From an uncultured Collinsella sp. (lineage in GTDB: Bacteria > Actinomycetota > Coriobacteriia > Coriobacteriales > Coriobacteriaceae): 31,031 nucleotides of DNA. The stretch covers positions 1 through 31,031 of the forward strand of contig CABUUK010000021.1 of assembly GCA_902494765.1 (NCBI GenBank), written 5' to 3'. A program made the position numbers and the translations under genes. Positions 1 to 8,131 of this stretch are shown here, piece after piece; positions within the stretch are counted from its first letter, which is position 1, and every line of letters begins with the position of its first letter. Under the pieces are notes generated by a model, which ran no database searches, was not told the origin of the DNA, and was given only the letters and a program-made list of their open reading frames with translations.

Positions 1-118
1 CGGTGGGTCATCGTCCCGGCATTCAGCATCAGGGTAGCGCTGCGACGCGGAAATCGCGCGCCGTTGCCGCGCCCCGCAGTGCCCGCTTCCCCCGAGAACA
101 ATTATCAGTGCAGGTAGA
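1..118. repeat. Left terminal copy of a dispersed inverted repeat
   Basis: Bases 1-118 are a perfect reverse complement of 30913-31030. Similarity continues inward to about 228 at lower identity; for example the block at 171-200 recurs inverted at 30831-30860 with one mismatch. No coding region is convincing here. Because both ends of the window stop in the same element, the likely reading is a multicopy intergenic repeat at which the assembly broke. Its family and function are not recognised. Confidence 0.85.
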
Positions 119-214
119 AAGCTTGCCGATTTTCGAAAAAGCACGCTATGGTTGACCTCTGTGACCAAAACGTAGTAGATAGGCCCTTTTCGTGGCACGG
201 CACCAGATCAGTCT

Positions 215-299
215 ATTTAGGATGGGGCTTACTTGACTACTTTCGCCACCCTGATGCCCCTCCAGTCAAAAAAGTGGTCAAAAAAGCCCCGTCCCAAAT
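215..299. repeat. Long imperfect hairpin inside the left repeat region
   Basis: Arms at 215-230 and 284-299 pair at 14 of 16 positions. A second inner pair (about 233-243 with 269-281) extends the stem, leaving a loop of about 25 bases. The hairpin lies just upstream of the ffs promoter. It could be a small mobile hairpin element or the terminator of a gene beyond the window. Confidence 0.5.
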
Positions 300-307
300 T
301 AGCTACC

Positions 308-336
308 TTGCTCTGGTGGGCGGGAGCAGGTAAGAT
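308..336 (+). promoter_or_regulatory. Promoter of ffs
   Basis: A -35 box TTGCTC (308-313) and a -10 box TAAGAT (331-336) are separated by 17 bases. Transcription would start near 343, a few bases before the first paired base of the 4.5S RNA, which fits a stable RNA gene with no leader. Confidence 0.6.
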
Positions 337-350
337 ATACCGAGCGCCTA

Positions 351-453
351 GCGCGTTCGATGGGTTCGGATGACGACATGTTCCGAATCTGGTCAGGTCC
401 GGAAGGAAGCAGCCATAAGGAGCCTCTGTCGGGCATCCGAATCCATCGAGCGC
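351..453 (+). ncRNA. ffs: Signal recognition particle RNA (4.5S RNA)
   Basis: RNA scaffold of the signal recognition particle, which binds Ffh and targets nascent membrane and secreted proteins to FtsY. The diagnostic apical loop and symmetric internal loop are visible at about 391-415 (GGTCAGGTCC, GGAAGGAAGCAGCC). The flanks pair into one long hairpin: 353-378 with about 427-453, including matching TTCGGATG/CATCCGAA segments. The length of about 103 nt fits the short bacterial form without an Alu domain. It is followed at once by a T-rich stretch (about 459-467), which with the RNA's own stem serves as terminator. Exact ends are estimated from the stem. Confidence 0.93.
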
Positions 454-466
454 ACGGGCTTTCTTT

Positions 467-605
467 TTGCGCGGTTTTACCAAACCGCGCAATGCTCGAC
501 GCTGCGCGCCACCCAGAGCGACAATTTGTCATTCAAAAGGCAGGGCATGACCAGAAGGTCTATGCCTTGCCTTTTTCATGCCAACTTGTTCGCTCTGGGT
601 GGCGC
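467..605. repeat. Cluster of nested hairpins downstream of ffs
   Basis: Three inverted repeats follow each other. A perfect 11-bp stem with a 4-base loop occupies 467-492. A 19-bp inverted repeat pairs 506-524 with 586-605, with one bulged base. Enclosed in the latter is a terminator-like hairpin at 537-573. No open reading frame here has coding character. The 454-954 stretch holds only these hairpins, a possible weak stem at 647-719 and the terminator at 873-911. Confidence 0.6.
537..576 (+). terminator. Rho-independent terminator-like hairpin
   Basis: The arm at 537-548 pairs with 562-573 (AAGGCA with TGCCTT, then one G-U pair, then GGCAT with ATGCC), followed by a T run at 572-576. It probably backs up termination of ffs. 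Confidence 0.55.
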
Positions 606-872
606 TCGCTGGCTGCGCCAAGACATGGGCGGCCATGTGTTCCGGGCGTGACGGAGTGGTGTCTCGCTGGTCCTCGGCTTTGCCTGCGGGATCGCTCGAC
701 TACCAAGCGCCCTACCGTCACTCGCGGGTAGCCGACCGAAACCGCCTGAAGGGTCACATTTATCTGAATAACTAAATCCCGTGCCTTTTGCTGCTCGCTG
801 GTGTTGTCTGGAGCGCGGTGGCTATGTGGTTCAGGAGGCGGCGGCACTGTTGCTTGAATTATTGCAGTTAAC

Positions 873-911
873 GAGGTCCGTTTCCCTAGGTGGGGAAACG
901 GACCTCTTTTT
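873..911 (+). terminator. Strong rho-independent terminator
   Basis: A perfect 14-bp stem (873-886 with 893-906) with a 6-base loop is followed by five T. The T tail is on the plus strand, yet no plus-strand gene lies between ffs and this site. The hairpin alone may also help end the converging minus-strand gene at 955-1965. Confidence 0.8.
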
Positions 912-954
912 GTCTCTGGGCTTGTGGATTGGCGAAGACAATAACCGCTGGCAG

Positions 955-1965
955 CTATTTTGAGTTCTTGATGCGGCGTGTGGCAGTGGCGGTTATTCCG
1001 AGGCCTGCGGCGGCGATTGCTGCGAGTGCGATTGCGCTCGGCGCTGTGTCGCCTGTGTTTGCGAGCTTGTCGGCGGTCGTATTTGTTTGCTTGCCGTTGC
1101 TCGAGTTCGCTTGCTTGGTGGAGCTTAGCGAGGTGTCTTTACCGGTCGCGGACGAGCCGGCGGGCGGTGTCGTCTCGGCGGGTTGCGTTGAGCCGGAGGG
1201 AGGCACTGTCTCGGTCGGTTTCGTTATCTCGGGCGAGGTGGCCTTGTCTGCCGCGGCCTTTGCCTCTTCGTATGCTTTGCAGGCGTCGTCATAGGCCGCT
1301 TGCGCCTTTTCCAAATCGTCGAGGAGCGCGTTTTGCTTGGTTATGTCCTCGTCGATGTGGGCTTTGGCTTCCTCCGCCTCACTTTCGAAACGCTGAACCT
1401 GTCTTTCCTGGATTTCGAGCTGGCGTTGGTAGGAGTGAAGATCATCTTCACAAGATTTTTCTCGCCTTTCTGCCGACATGATCTCACTTCGCAACTGCTT
1501 AATAGTTTCGTTAGAAGCTCCGTCGCCGATTGCCTTATTTAATTCTGCCTGAAGGCCGCTTGTCCGGTTGTGGGCCTCATCGTATTTGGCTTGGGCTGCA
1601 TCGACGTTCGCTTGCATGGCGGGAAGGGGTTTCCTCCATTTGGCGGCTTCCGCCACCACCATGTCGTAGAGTTCTTGAAATGCGGCAATGTCATCATCGA
1701 TTTCCGCAAGTTTCTCGGGACTTGCGGCGTCTTTTGCGGCCTCGAGGTTTTTGAGCGCTTCCTGCATGGCCGCGTACGCTTTTTCTTTTTCGGTGGCCGC
1801 GGTTTCGCTCGAGTTCGCGGCCGCTGTCTGCAAGGCGACTGCATCGTTGGGGGAGCTGATTTCTGCCGCGATCGCCGTTGCGGGGGCGATGCCCGCGACA
1901 AGTGCCGCGGAAAGGGCGATGACCATGGCTGCTTGTCTTGCTCTTCTTGCGAGAATGTCGTTCAT
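955..1965 (-). CDS. Secreted coiled-coil surface protein with LANTG cell wall sorting signal
   Basis: Surface protein of 336 residues with no recognised enzymatic domain. Residues 1-34 form a signal peptide (Arg-rich start, hydrophobic core, probable cleavage after AIAA). Residues about 50-255 are rich in Ala, Glu, Lys and Gln in a heptad-like pattern, so a long coiled coil is likely. Residues about 256-300 are a Pro/Thr/Ser-rich wall-spanning linker. The C-terminus has LANTG (301-305), a hydrophobic segment and the basic tail RRIKNSK. This is an LAXTG-type signal, the form used by class E sortases of high-GC Gram-positives; no sortase gene is in the window. The ATG start is preceded by GAGGT at a good distance. 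It diverges from the ABC exporter operon. Role inferred: cell-surface spacer or adhesin. Confidence 0.85.
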   Translation of the reverse strand: MNDILARRARQAAMVIALSAALVAGIAPATAIAAEISSPNDAVALQTAAANSSETAATEKEKAYAAMQEALKNLEAAKDAASPEKLAEIDDDIAAFQELYDMVVAEAAKWRKPLPAMQANVDAAQAKYDEAHNRTSGLQAELNKAIGDGASNETIKQLRSEIMSAERREKSCEDDLHSYQRQLEIQERQVQRFESEAEEAKAHIDEDITKQNALLDDLEKAQAAYDDACKAYEEAKAAADKATSPEITKPTETVPPSGSTQPAETTPPAGSSATGKDTSLSSTKQANSSNGKQTNTTADKLANTGDTAPSAIALAAIAAAGLGITATATRRIKNSK

Positions 1966-2068
1966 CTCGGCACCTCATTTCAAGGGTTGGCGACTCACTT
2001 GGTAGCACTAAGGTAAGTATATCAGGCGATTAACCTGCTCTTGAATCTCGCCAGAAATGACTCGTTGT

Positions 2069-2097
2069 TTACGCATGCTCTAGGGCGACAGTACTAT
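2069..2097 (+). promoter_or_regulatory. Possible promoter of the ABC exporter operon
   Basis: TTACGC (2069-2074) and TACTAT (2092-2097) are spaced by 17 bases, about 45 bases before the preferred start codon. The match is weak and rests on position only. Confidence 0.3.
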
Positions 2098-2141
2098 CAT
2101 GATTCGAATTGAGTGTGGATGATGATAGGGAGCGCCTATTT

Positions 2142-3983
2142 ATGATTGAGCTGCTCAGGCGTTTTGGCGGTAAGTTTCGCCGCTATATGGTGATTGGTCC
2201 TGCGTGTAAGCTGATCGAAGTGATCTTTGACCTGCTTACGCCGCTGGTGATTGCGCAGATGATCGACAAGGGCATCGGTGTGCACGATGTCAACGCCGTC
2301 GTCCACTACGGTATGCTGCTTGGCGCCATGGCCGTGATCGGCATCTCGTTTACGCTTGTCTGCCAAAAGATGGCGGCGCTGACCTCACAGGGCATGGGCA
2401 CCGATATTCGTGGCGCACTCTACGAACACATCAACAAGCTGAGCTATGCCGAGCTCGATCGCTTTGGCACGCCGTCGCTCATCACGCGCATCACCAACGA
2501 CGTCAACCAGGTGCAGCTGGCCGTGGCGCTGGGTGTGCGCATGCTCATCCGCTGGCCTTTCCTGGCGGTGGGCTCCATGGTTGCGGCCCTCGCCATCGAC
2601 CTTAAACTCGGCATTATCTTTTTGATCTGCACGCCCGCCATCGGCCTGGTGTTTTGGTTTGTCATGGCGCACTGCATCCCGTACTACAAGCAGCTGCAGG
2701 CAAAGCTCGACCGCATCGCGCTTATCTGCCGCGAGGGGCTTTCGGGCGCCCGCGTGGTCCGTGCGTTTGTGCGCGAAGATCACGAGCGTGAGCGTTTTGC
2801 CCAGGCGGCCGATGAGCAAGCGCATGTCGCAATTGCGGTGGGTAGGCTCTCCTCGATTCTCAACCCCGTCACGTTTTTGGTGATGAACCTGGGCGTGTGC
2901 GCCATCCTGTGGGTGGGCGGCATCCAGGTGAATGTGGGCGAGCTTACGCAGGGCCAGGTCATGGCGTTTGTGAACTACATGACGCAGACCCTCACCTCCA
3001 TCGTGTACGTCGCCAACCTGGTCGTGGTCTTTACCAAGGCGAGCGCGAGTGCTTCGCGTATCAACGAGGTGCTCAACTGCGAGCCGAGCATCACCGACGA
3101 GGGCAATCAGTCGGTCGCGCTGCCCAAGCCGGGCAATGTCGCTCCCGTTCCTGCGCTGGGCTTGAGCCATGCGAGCTTCTCGTTTGGCGCCGGCGCTGCC
3201 AACGCCGTCAACGATGTGACCCTGGAGCTGCCGCTGGGCAAGACGCTCGGCATTATCGGCGGCACGGGCAGCGGTAAGTCGACGCTCGTCTCGCTCATCC
3301 CGCGCCTGTACGATGCGAGTACCGGCAGCGTGAGCGTGATGGGCGCCGACGTGCGCACCTGGCCGCTCGACCAGCTGCGCCGTGTGGTCGCGACCGTTCC
3401 ACAGCGCGCGTCGCTGGTGAGCGGCACCATCCGCAGCAACCTGACCTGGCGCGACGAGGCTGCGACCGACGAGGAGCTCTGGGTGGCGCTCGACATGGCG
3501 CAGGCGAGCGAGTTCGTGCGCAACAAGCCGCAGGGGCTCGATGCCCCGGTCGAGGCGGGCGGTAAGAACTTCAGCGGTGGCCAACGCCAGCGCCTGACCA
3601 TCGCGCGCGCCCTGGTGGGCTCGCCTCAGATATTGATCATGGACGATTCTGCCTCGGCGCTCGACTTTAAGACCGACGCGGCGCTTCGCCATGCCATCCG
3701 CGAGCGCAGTGTGCGCGGTGCCGCCGAGGGCGGGCTGCCGCTGACTACGGTGATCGTAAGCCAGCGCGTTTCGACCGTGCGCGACGCCGATATGATCTGC
3801 GTACTTGACCACGGTTCGGTCGCGGGCCTGGGCGCGCACGATGAGCTCTACACGACCTGCCAGCTCTACCGCGAGATTTGCCAGTCGCAGCTTCGCCGCG
3901 AGGAGCTCGAGGGCCAGCAGGGGAGTGCGACGCCCGCTTCGGACTCCGCCCCTGCATCCACCCGCGCAAAGGAGGGCTGCTAA
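2142..3983 (+). CDS. ABC exporter half-transporter, subunit with degenerate ATPase site
   Basis: Membrane domain fused to an ATPase domain, 613 residues; first subunit of a heterodimeric ABC exporter, substrate unknown (drug or lipid export is typical of the family). About six membrane helices lie in residues 1-320. The ATPase domain has Walker A GGTGSGKST (about 372-379), a canonical signature SGGQ (about 478) and Walker B ending LIMDD (D501-D502), where the catalytic Glu is replaced by Asp. The switch His is also replaced, giving SQRVST. This is the pattern of the degenerate-site subunit in TM287/288- and BmrC/BmrD-type exporters. I chose ATG 2142 over upstream TTG 2109 because AGGGAG sits 9 bases before it and the protein then starts like its family. 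The stop codon directly abuts the partner's start. Confidence 0.92.
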   Translation: MIELLRRFGGKFRRYMVIGPACKLIEVIFDLLTPLVIAQMIDKGIGVHDVNAVVHYGMLLGAMAVIGISFTLVCQKMAALTSQGMGTDIRGALYEHINKLSYAELDRFGTPSLITRITNDVNQVQLAVALGVRMLIRWPFLAVGSMVAALAIDLKLGIIFLICTPAIGLVFWFVMAHCIPYYKQLQAKLDRIALICREGLSGARVVRAFVREDHERERFAQAADEQAHVAIAVGRLSSILNPVTFLVMNLGVCAILWVGGIQVNVGELTQGQVMAFVNYMTQTLTSIVYVANLVVVFTKASASASRINEVLNCEPSITDEGNQSVALPKPGNVAPVPALGLSHASFSFGAGAANAVNDVTLELPLGKTLGIIGGTGSGKSTLVSLIPRLYDASTGSVSVMGADVRTWPLDQLRRVVATVPQRASLVSGTIRSNLTWRDEAATDEELWVALDMAQASEFVRNKPQGLDAPVEAGGKNFSGGQRQRLTIARALVGSPQILIMDDSASALDFKTDAALRHAIRERSVRGAAEGGLPLTTVIVSQRVSTVRDADMICVLDHGSVAGLGAHDELYTTCQLYREICQSQLRREELEGQQGSATPASDSAPASTRAKEGC

Positions 3984-5843
3984 ATGAATCCGTATACTTC
4001 TTCCGGTTCGGTCGCCACGATGACGGCCAATGTGTCCGGTAGCGATAACCTCAACGACCTGGGCGATGGCCCGCGTCAGCCCGGTGATCCCGAGCGCTAT
4101 CCCGTGGGCGCGGTGACCCGTCGCCTGATGGGCTACGTGCGTCCGCACCGCATTTCGTTTACGACGTCGTTTGTGAGCGCAGCCATCTCGGTGATCTTGC
4201 AGCTCTACACGCCCATCCTCATCGGCGAAGGTATCGACCTCATCGTCGCTGCCGGGCGGGTGGACTTCGATGCGCTGCTGCCGCTCGTCACCAGGCTGGC
4301 AATTGTCGTGGTAGGTGCCGCGGCGTTCCAGTGGCTGCAGGGCTACTGCGTCAACCGCCTGTCCTACGAGACGGTGCGCGACATGCGCGTGGAGGCAAGC
4401 GACAAGCTCAGCCGCATGCCGCTCAGCTTTATCGACAGCCATGCCCACGGCGACCTTATGAGCCGTGTGGTCAACGACGTCGACCAGGTGGGCGACGGCC
4501 TGCTGCAGGGCTTCACGCAGCTCTTTACCGGCGTCATTACCATCGTGGGCACGCTCGCGTTTATGCTCTCCATCAACCTGACCATGACGCTCGTGGTTGT
4601 GCTCGTCACGCCGCTCTCCATCTTTGCGGCCGGTGCCATCGCCAAGCTCTCCAACAAGAGCTTTACGGCTCAGCAGCGCATTCAGGGCCAGCTGGGCGGC
4701 CATATCGAGGAGTATGTGGGCGAGCAAAAACTCGTGGACGCGTTTGCCTATGGCCCAAATGCGCAACAGCGCTTCGATGCCCTCAACACCGAGCTCTACA
4801 CGGCGGGCGAGCGTGCGCAGTTTATGGGTTCGCTCTCCAATCCTGGCACACGCTTTATCAACAATATCATCTACGCCGTGGTGGCCGTGATCGGCTGCGT
4901 GGGCGTGATTACGGGCGTGCCCGCGGCGCTCACGGTGGGCGGCGTGCAGATTTTCCTGTCCTACGCCAACCAGTACACCAAGCCGTTCAACGAGGTCACC
5001 AACGTCATTACGCAGATCCAGACGGCCTATGCCTCGGCGCGCCGTATGTTTGCGCTGCTCGATGCGCGCGAGCAAGAGCCCGATGCAGCGGATGCCGTTG
5101 AGCTCGCAGCTCCGAAAGGCGAGGTTTCGTTTGAGCATGTGGACTTTAGCTACGTGCCCGACCGCAAGCTGCTGCAGGATATCTGCATCGATGCCAAGCC
5201 GGGCATGCGCTTTGCCCTCGTCGGTCCCACGGGCTGTGGCAAGACGACGCTCATCAACCTGCTGCTGCGCTTCTACGATATCGACGCCGGCCGCATTGCG
5301 GTCGATGGCCGTTCCTCGCGTGACTACACGCGCGCAAGCCTGCGCCGCGCCTTTGGTATGGTGCTGCAGGATACGTGGCTGTTCGAGGGTACGGTGGCGG
5401 ACAATATCGCCTACGGTCGTCCCGACGCCACGCGCGAGCAGATTATCGAGGCCGCCAAGCGCGCGCACGCGCACAAGTTTATCGTGCAGCTGCCAGGCGG
5501 CTACGATACGGCGATCGGCGAGGACGGTGGCACGTTTAGCCAGGGCCAAAAGCAGCTGCTGTGCATCGCGCGCGTCATGCTCACCGACCCGGCGATTCTG
5601 CTGCTGGACGAGGCCACGTCGAGCATCGATACGCGCACCGAGCTGCAGGTGCAGGCGGCATTTGACGAGCTCATGGCCGGTCGCACAAGCTTTGTCGTGG
5701 CGCATCGCCTGTCGACGATCCGAAACGCCGACTGCATCCTAGTGATGCGCGACGGCGAGATTATCGAGCGCGGCACACACGACGAGCTGCTCGCGGCAGG
5801 CGGCTTCTACGCCGAGCTCTACCGCAGCCAATTCGCCCAGTGA
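3984..5843 (+). CDS. ABC exporter half-transporter, subunit with the catalytic ATPase site
   Basis: Partner of the preceding gene, 619 residues. A 45-residue N-terminal extension precedes about six membrane helices (about 50-330). The ATPase domain has Walker A GPTGCGKTT (414-422), a non-canonical signature FSQGQ (S519), Walker B LLLDEATSS (D542, E543) and the switch His in AHRLST. In the dimer, this subunit's Walker motifs pair with the partner's normal SGGQ to form the active site; the other site (partner Asp plus this SQGQ) is predicted not to hydrolyse ATP. The ATG follows the upstream TAA with no gap and has AGGAGG 8 bases before it, within the upstream gene, so the two are translationally coupled. 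Substrate is not evident. Confidence 0.93.
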   Translation: MNPYTSSGSVATMTANVSGSDNLNDLGDGPRQPGDPERYPVGAVTRRLMGYVRPHRISFTTSFVSAAISVILQLYTPILIGEGIDLIVAAGRVDFDALLPLVTRLAIVVVGAAAFQWLQGYCVNRLSYETVRDMRVEASDKLSRMPLSFIDSHAHGDLMSRVVNDVDQVGDGLLQGFTQLFTGVITIVGTLAFMLSINLTMTLVVVLVTPLSIFAAGAIAKLSNKSFTAQQRIQGQLGGHIEEYVGEQKLVDAFAYGPNAQQRFDALNTELYTAGERAQFMGSLSNPGTRFINNIIYAVVAVIGCVGVITGVPAALTVGGVQIFLSYANQYTKPFNEVTNVITQIQTAYASARRMFALLDAREQEPDAADAVELAAPKGEVSFEHVDFSYVPDRKLLQDICIDAKPGMRFALVGPTGCGKTTLINLLLRFYDIDAGRIAVDGRSSRDYTRASLRRAFGMVLQDTWLFEGTVADNIAYGRPDATREQIIEAAKRAHAHKFIVQLPGGYDTAIGEDGGTFSQGQKQLLCIARVMLTDPAILLLDEATSSIDTRTELQVQAAFDELMAGRTSFVVAHRLSTIRNADCILVMRDGEIIERGTHDELLAAGGFYAELYRSQFAQ

Positions 5844-5870
5844 GCAAGACGCGGGACATGTAACGCAGCG

Positions 5871-7136
5871 CTAGGGCGCGAGCGTGTCAACGGGGGCAAC
5901 GATGATGCCCTCGGGCGTTGTGTGGACCGGCATGCCGAACCCGATGACGATGAGTTTGGCCGCGGGAGGCCTCTCGCCGCGTTCGACCAGCTTGCGCTCG
6001 AGTCGAAGCAGGTTTGCAGACGCCTCGGGGATCTGCGGGCTTCCGAGTTTTACTTCCACGGCAATCCAAGTTCCATCGCGCCTGTGTATAACGGCATCGA
6101 CCTCGAGATCGTCGGCGTCGTGGTAGTGGGACACCGATGAGTCATTTGCGGCGGCATAGACCTTAAGGTCGTGCAGGACGAGGGATTCGAAGAGCAGCCC
6201 CAGTGTCTTCGGGTCGGATGCCAATGACTCCGGATTTGCTCCGAGCAGCGCAACGGCAAGCGAAGGGTCGGCGAGGTGCCTTTTCGCACTTTGCCGCAGC
6301 TTTACCGGCGACCTGAGCGCCGGATGCCAAGCCGGGATATCGTCGATGATGTGTATCCTGCGCAAGGCATCCGTATAGCGCCTCAGCGTACTTCTCGATA
6401 CATCACCGCCGAGGTCTTTCTCAAGAGACTTTTCGCCGGCAAGAGTGGATTCGTTGCGCGCAAGCGAAGACAGAAGAGCCCTGACTTTCTCCGGGTCACG
6501 CTTCACGCCGTCAACCTTCGAAACGTCCGATTCGCAGACGCCATCGATGTAGGCAGCGGATATTCGCATTGCATCGGCAGTCGTCTTGCCAACCGCCTGA
6601 GGCCAACCTCCACGACATAGTAAATCGGCGATGCCGGCGATGCCGTTAATGGATCCAAGTGCCGCTTTGATGGCGCATCCGTTAAGCAGTGATTCGAGCG
6701 AGACCGCCCTTGTGGAAACTCCGAGTTCGGCCAGAGTCATTGTTTCCATGCGCAAGCGTGATATGCGCCCGATGCCGCTGTGCATCGGTTGGTCGGCATC
6801 ATTTGGCGTTGCTGACCCCGTAAGCAAAAACTGCCCTGGCTCACCAGCCCTACGATCGCATTCAAAACGTATTGCGTCCCACAATTTCGGCTCTTCCTGC
6901 CACTCATCGATGAGTCTCGGTGTTGCGCCGACTATCGCTTGAGCCGGGTCGATCTTGGCAAGCTGCAACGCGGCAAAGTCTCCGGCTGGGTCGGAGAGAG
7001 ACAGCGATGATTCGGCGAATTGCTGGGCCGTAGTCGTCTTTCCGCACCACTTCGGTCCCTGAATGAGCACGGCGCCAAAAATGCCAAGATCGCGTTCGAT
7101 TGAGCGATCGATGCATCTATCCATATATCCATTCAT
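5871..7136 (-). CDS. AAA family ATPase with DUF4143 domain
   Basis: Predicted ATPase of 421 residues of the AAA_14/DUF4143 type, common and often multicopy in gut bacteria, of unknown cellular role. Walker A is GPKWCGKTT (27-35) and Walker B is PRLIDEW (D77, E78). A winged-helix-like middle region follows. The C-terminal DUF4143 segment has E345, D347 and E361-V-K363, an arrangement like a PD-(D/E)XK nuclease core; whether it cuts DNA is unknown. A TTG at 7151 would be in frame, but it overlaps the ribosome binding site: GGGGAG at 7142-7147 precedes ATG 7136 by 5 bases, so ATG is preferred. The gene converges with the ABC operon 27 bp away. Its upstream region carries a 23-bp tandem array that may regulate it. 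Confidence 0.88.
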   Translation of the reverse strand: MNGYMDRCIDRSIERDLGIFGAVLIQGPKWCGKTTTAQQFAESSLSLSDPAGDFAALQLAKIDPAQAIVGATPRLIDEWQEEPKLWDAIRFECDRRAGEPGQFLLTGSATPNDADQPMHSGIGRISRLRMETMTLAELGVSTRAVSLESLLNGCAIKAALGSINGIAGIADLLCRGGWPQAVGKTTADAMRISAAYIDGVCESDVSKVDGVKRDPEKVRALLSSLARNESTLAGEKSLEKDLGGDVSRSTLRRYTDALRRIHIIDDIPAWHPALRSPVKLRQSAKRHLADPSLAVALLGANPESLASDPKTLGLLFESLVLHDLKVYAAANDSSVSHYHDADDLEVDAVIHRRDGTWIAVEVKLGSPQIPEASANLLRLERKLVERGERPPAAKLIVIGFGMPVHTTPEGIIVAPVDTLAP

Positions 7137-7189
7137 AGAACTCCCCGCCAATCATAGAGCCGTCATGTTATATAGCATTCTACCAGCGC

Positions 7190-7322
7190 GTGAAACATTT
7201 TGACGACAATCTATGACACAATTTGACGATGTCTTGTGAAACAAATTGATGAAATTACGTGACACAATTTGGCGAAGTTTCGGAAACACTTTTAGGCCAT
7301 CCGTGAAACACTCTGCGGCGGC
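7190..7322. repeat. Tandem array of a 22-23-bp motif upstream of the DUF4143 ATPase gene
   Basis: Six copies start at about 7190, 7213, 7236, 7259, 7281 and 7303. On the minus strand the core reads like CAAATTGTKTCACG, followed by about 9 variable bases. The array starts about 55 bp upstream of the ATPase start, in the divergent gap between that gene and the flavodoxin gene. Copies are imperfect and have no unique spacers, so it is not a CRISPR. A multi-site operator or a mobile-element end are both possible. Confidence 0.75.
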
Positions 7323-7473
7323 ATTAATCCAAGTGCGCGCGGTCTAAAACCCGTCCAAGGATGTCGCCTGTATCGCCAATCGGCAGAAGGTGGTTTACAA
7401 CTGTGGTTTTAGTACTAAGATATGCTTCTAATAAATTGCATTAGTGGCTTTAGTTTTGGGGGAAACGAGCAAC

Positions 7474-8031
7474 GTGACTATGACATGCTCTTTGGTGGTT
7501 AACAGCAAGAGCGGTAATACCAGGATGGTTTCGGGCGCGATCAAGCGCGCTCTGCAGGCTGCGGGCGTTGAGTTTATCCACGCCGCGGCGTTGAGCGACG
7601 ATGCGGATGCGGATCAAGTTGCGCTCGAGGCGCAGGGTGCCTGCGCAGCCGACACGGTGCTTGTCGGTTTTTGTTGCGACAAGGGCGCGTGCACGCCTTC
7701 AGTCGCAGCGCTGCTCTCCGCCCTGCACGGCAAGCGCGTTTTCCTCTTTGGTACCTGCGGCTTTGGTGCCGATCAGAGCTATTTTCAGCAGATTATCGAC
7801 CGCGTGTCGTCCAATTTGGCAGAGGATGCCGAGCTTGTGGGCTGGGCGATGTGCCAGGGCAAGATGGGCCCCGCGGTCAAGCAGCGTTACGAGGCCATGC
7901 TCGAGCAAGATCCCGACAATGCCCGCTTTAAGATGCTGCTCGACAACTGGGTTGCCGCAAAGGATCACCCCACCAAAGAAGACCTCGAGGACATGTCCGC
8001 CGCCGCCAAGAAGGCCGTGCTGGGCGCGTAG
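7474..8031 (+). CDS. Flavodoxin family protein (Flavodoxin_3/BilS-like)
   Basis: Small cytoplasmic FMN-binding electron carrier of about 185 residues. The N-terminal phosphate loop SKSGNT follows a hydrophobic beta strand, as in flavodoxins, and a Cys-containing FGTCGFG loop lies where the second flavin loop is expected. The tail (CQGKMGP, then YEAMLEQDPDNARFKMLLDN) matches my memory of the Flavodoxin_3 family, which includes BilS, the flavodoxin partner of gut bilirubin reductase. No BilR-like reductase is in the window, so that role is not claimed. Start is uncertain: GTG 7474 has GGGGGA about 11 bases upstream; ATG 7480 is the alternative; GTG 7444 lies before the ribosome binding site and is rejected. 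It is a lone gene, divergent from the ATPase. Confidence 0.82.
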   Translation: MTMTCSLVVNSKSGNTRMVSGAIKRALQAAGVEFIHAAALSDDADADQVALEAQGACAADTVLVGFCCDKGACTPSVAALLSALHGKRVFLFGTCGFGADQSYFQQIIDRVSSNLAEDAELVGWAMCQGKMGPAVKQRYEAMLEQDPDNARFKMLLDNWVAAKDHPTKEDLEDMSAAAKKAVLGA

Positions 8032-8049
8032 GTCCATCTTCTAAATGCA

Positions 8050-8080
8050 ATGCCCGCCACCCGGGAGGGCGGCCCTTTAT
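8050..8080 (+). terminator. Weak terminator after the flavodoxin gene
   Basis: CCGCC pairs with GGCGG around a short loop and is followed by a CCCTTTAT stretch. The stem is short and the T run poor, so confidence is low. Confidence 0.35.
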
Positions 8081-8131
8081 CGATGGAAGGCCTCATAAGC
8101 TGAAGTTCAATCCCCGGGATGCGTCCAGAAT

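Noticed and set aside
790..870. tRNA gene (a GGTTCA-like motif)
   Set aside because: No acceptor stem, anticodon arm or matching T arm could be formed around it.
2385..5705. 1106-codon open frame on the minus strand
   Set aside because: It lies antisense to the two ABC exporter genes, is very rich in Arg, His and Ala, and shows no domain. It arises from GC-biased third positions on the opposite strand.
7474..8031. Assignment as BilS of bilirubin reduction
   Set aside because: Only family-level similarity is visible and no BilR-like reductase neighbours it, so the specific role is not claimed.
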